Of a stretch of DNA of 64,000 nt, positions 62,126 to 64,000 are shown in pieces. This stretch comes from Sellimonas catena. GTDB lineage: Bacteria; Bacillota; Clostridia; Lachnospirales; Lachnospiraceae. Location: the NCBI RefSeq assembly GCF_045063725.1, contig NZ_CP173695.1. One strand, given 5' to 3'. Every line of letters begins with the position of its first letter. Positions within the stretch are counted from its first letter, which is position 1. The notes beneath the pieces are model-generated. The model made no database searches, was not told where the DNA came from, and saw only the letters and a list, made by a program, of their open reading frames with translations. Made by a program: the position numbers and the translations under genes.

Positions 62126-63795
62126 ATGGATCCGGTTTTTACAGAAGAACAACTGAACAGGATGAGCAGGGAGGACATGCTCTCTTTGCTGAAGATCATG
62201 CAGGAGCATCGTCAAAAGCAGGAAGAAACGCTGCAGAAGCAGGAATCAAGGATCCAGATCCTGGAAGAGAAAACAAAGGAACTGGAATTCCTGAACGCAA
62301 TGCTCTCTGACCGCCTTACCCTTGCTCAGAGGAAACGCTTTGGCGCGTCCAGTGAAAAATATGCGGACGGGTATACCCAGCTGAATCTTTTTAACGAGGC
62401 AGAGCAGGAAGCGGACCCGAATACCCCGGAACCGGACCTGGAAGAGGTCCATCCGTCTTCTTACAAGAGGAAGAAACGTTCCGGCAAAAAGGAGGAAGAC
62501 CTTTCCTCCTTTGAGACAACCGAAGTCATTGAGTACAAACTGACAGGGGCAGACCGTTACTGCCCGGACTGCAATACGAAATACAAGGTTGTCACAAAGG
62601 AAACCGTAAAACGGCTGAAATTCATTCCCGCACGGTTTGAGGTCGTGGAGGAAGTGACCTTTGTGTACAGCTGTCCGAAATGCGGGGCCATGAAACGGCC
62701 GGAAAAAGCGCCGTCCCTTCTGAAAGGCAGTGTGGCAACTCCATCCCTGGTGGCAGGCATCATGAATGCCAAGTATGTAAACGGGATGCCGCTTGCGCGC
62801 CAGGAACGGGAATTCGCCCGGTATGACCTGAATCTTTCCACAAAGACCATGGCGAACTGGATCATCCAATGCGCCGACCGGTATCTGCAGCCGCTCTATG
62901 ATCTGATGAAAGAAGAGCTGCTCCGGAGTAAATATTTACACGGAGACGAAACCAGGATTCAGGTGATCGATGAGCCGGACCAGAAGGGTCCACCCAGAAC
63001 TGGATGTGGGTCTATCTCACCGATGAATACAGCGGTTCCCCGCAGATGGTCCTCTTCCAATACGAAAGGACCCGTGCCGGATACCATCCGAAGGAATTCC
63101 TTGGAGATCAGTTTGAGGGATATTTCACCTGCGATGGTTACCAGGCATACCACAGTCTCCCGGAAAGGATCACTGTAACGGGATGCATGGCCCATGCGAG
63201 ACGCAGATTTGATGAAGCCCTGACGGTCCTGAAAAAGGATTTCACCAAAGAGCAGCTGAAAGAGACAACCGCATATCAGGCAATGGCACGGATCGGGATA
63301 CTCTATAAGATTGAGGAGATGATCCGTGACAAGTCACCGGAAGAGAGGTATAAAGAGCGTCAAAAGCAGGCAAAACCGCTTTTAGAGGCTTTCTTTGAGT
63401 GGCTCCATACCTTGGAAGATTCCGTAGACCGGTCTTCGCTGATCGGTGAGGCTGTCCTGTACACCCTGAACCAGGAGGTTTATCTGAAGAGATATCTGGA
63501 GGACGGTCACTTAAGTATCGATAACCTGGCGGCGGAGCGTGCGCTGAAAAACTTTGCGACAGGGAGACGGAACTGGCTTTTTGCAAAGAGCATCCGTGGA
63601 GCGCAGGCCAGCGCGACTGTATACAGCATCACGGAAACAGCCATGCTAAACGGGCTGAAACCCTACAATTATCTCACCTATGTGATGGGGCAGATGAAAG
63701 ATCTTGGTCCGTTCCCGGAAAAGGAAGCCATGCTGGAACTGCTTCCCTGGTCCACCAGCCTGCCAGCTGATTGTCACAGCAAACTTAAAAAGTAA
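62126..63795 (+). pseudogene. tnpC: IS66 transposase TnpC, interrupted by one frameshift
   Basis: The N-terminal part (62126 to about 62990) has a leucine-zipper-like helix (EETLQKQESRIQILEEKTKE), a zinc-finger-like CPDCNTKYK, CPKCGAM and YLHGDETRIQVIDE with the first catalytic Asp. At about 62987-62994 the frame shifts; the C-terminal part resumes in another frame with QNWMWVYLTDEYSGSPQMVL, DGYQAYHSL, GCMAHARRRFDEAL and the catalytic Glu segment NLAAERALKNF. One lost base in AAGGGTCCACCC would explain it. Either inactive or dependent on frameshifting; no slippery signal is evident. GAGG precedes the ATG. Confidence 0.88.
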
Positions 63796-63842
63796 GAGAC
63801 AGATTTTCCCCTGGTAAGTGCCGGGGGATTTTTTGTTTTGTC

Positions 63843-63867
63843 AAGGTACGGATGATTACCTACTTAC
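63843..63867 (-). repeat. IS66 right inverted repeat
   Basis: Ends ATTACCTACTTAC and pairs exactly with the left repeat. Confidence 0.93.
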
Positions 63868-63875
63868 ATTCTATT
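63868..63875. repeat. Target-site duplication, right copy
   Basis: ATTCTATT, the partner of 61197-61204. The remaining sequence to the window end is AT-rich, with no gene seen. Confidence 0.85.
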
Positions 63876-64000
63876 TTAACTCAAAATGCTGTAAAGGCTA
63901 GCAAACTCTGTTTACACGCCCATTTTTCCAGCGCAAATTATTTTTACGTTCACTTATTCTAGGTGGATAGCTATAAAAAAAAATCATCTTTTAGGCTTGT

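Larger units (their letters stand above)
61205..63867 (+). mobile_element. IS66-family insertion sequence, 2663 bp
   Basis: Perfect 25-bp terminal inverted repeats (61205-61229 and 63843-63867), an 8-bp target duplication, and the three IS66 genes tnpA, tnpB and tnpC in order. The clean ends and duplication indicate recent insertion into AT-rich DNA upstream of the XRE gene. The transposase gene is frameshifted. Confidence 0.95.

Overview
The window looks like a chromosome segment from a Gram-positive anaerobe of the class Clostridia, most likely family Lachnospiraceae. The reasons are strong AGGAGG ribosome-binding sites, a monomeric [FeFe] hydrogenase, a class III fructose-1,6-bisphosphatase, RqcH, a GGGtGRT/NifU-like gene pair and a class II galT beside galK. 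The genus is not claimed. No rRNA, tRNA, CRISPR array or prophage was seen.

Layout. Positions 1-12.9 kb are ordinary core genes: glycogen debranching, a radical SAM protein, a nucleobase permease, the hydrogenase, rarA, a CapA-type protein and a PatB-type C-S lyase. Positions 13.0-14.6 kb hold a small plus-strand island (Uma2-like nuclease plus a DUF2442/DUF4160-like pair) beside the tail of a broken minus-strand gene. The GGGtGRT/NifU-like operon follows at 14.7-16.4 kb. A compact housekeeping operon runs leftwards over 16.6-21.6 kb (yicC-gmk-rpoZ-rimO-pgsA-cinA), divergent from rqcH. Positions 23.6-27.4 kb carry galK-galT and a divergent AraC regulator. Positions 27.5-34.6 kb carry an aldo/keto reductase, fbp, an acyltransferase-like gene, an M3 peptidase and an esterase. 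Positions 34.7-39.8 kb are a polyol-type catabolic operon under a ROK regulator: a zinc polyol dehydrogenase, a GPH symporter, then a fructokinase gene fused by deletion to the end of a fucO-like gene, so both distal genes are broken.

From 40 kb the window becomes accessory and mosaic. It holds a hydrolase with a LysR regulator, a 5'-truncated FtsX-type permease, two MATE pumps, a nitroreductase that has lost its usual stop, an IS91-type transposase with a small acidic companion, a truncated XRE gene, a WYL/GyrI pair and an ABC exporter operon.

The main structural finding is at 52.86-59.90 kb. A roughly 7-kb integrative mobilizable element has inserted into the XRE-type regulator gene of the ABC operon. 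The two halves of that regulator lie at 51859-52856 and 59870-60016 and rejoin in frame across the helix-turn-helix when the element is removed. The element carries a TnpX/TndX-type large serine recombinase, a small TnpW-like gene, a six-copy array of degenerate ~63-bp repeats, a MobT/Rep_trans relaxase with an ICEBs1/Tn916-like oriT, and AT-rich cargo genes for small membrane proteins of unknown function. Two of the cargo genes or operons follow copies of the same ~115-bp leader repeat. The window ends with an XRE gene and a complete IS66-family element (perfect inverted repeats, 8-bp target duplication) whose transposase gene carries a frameshift.
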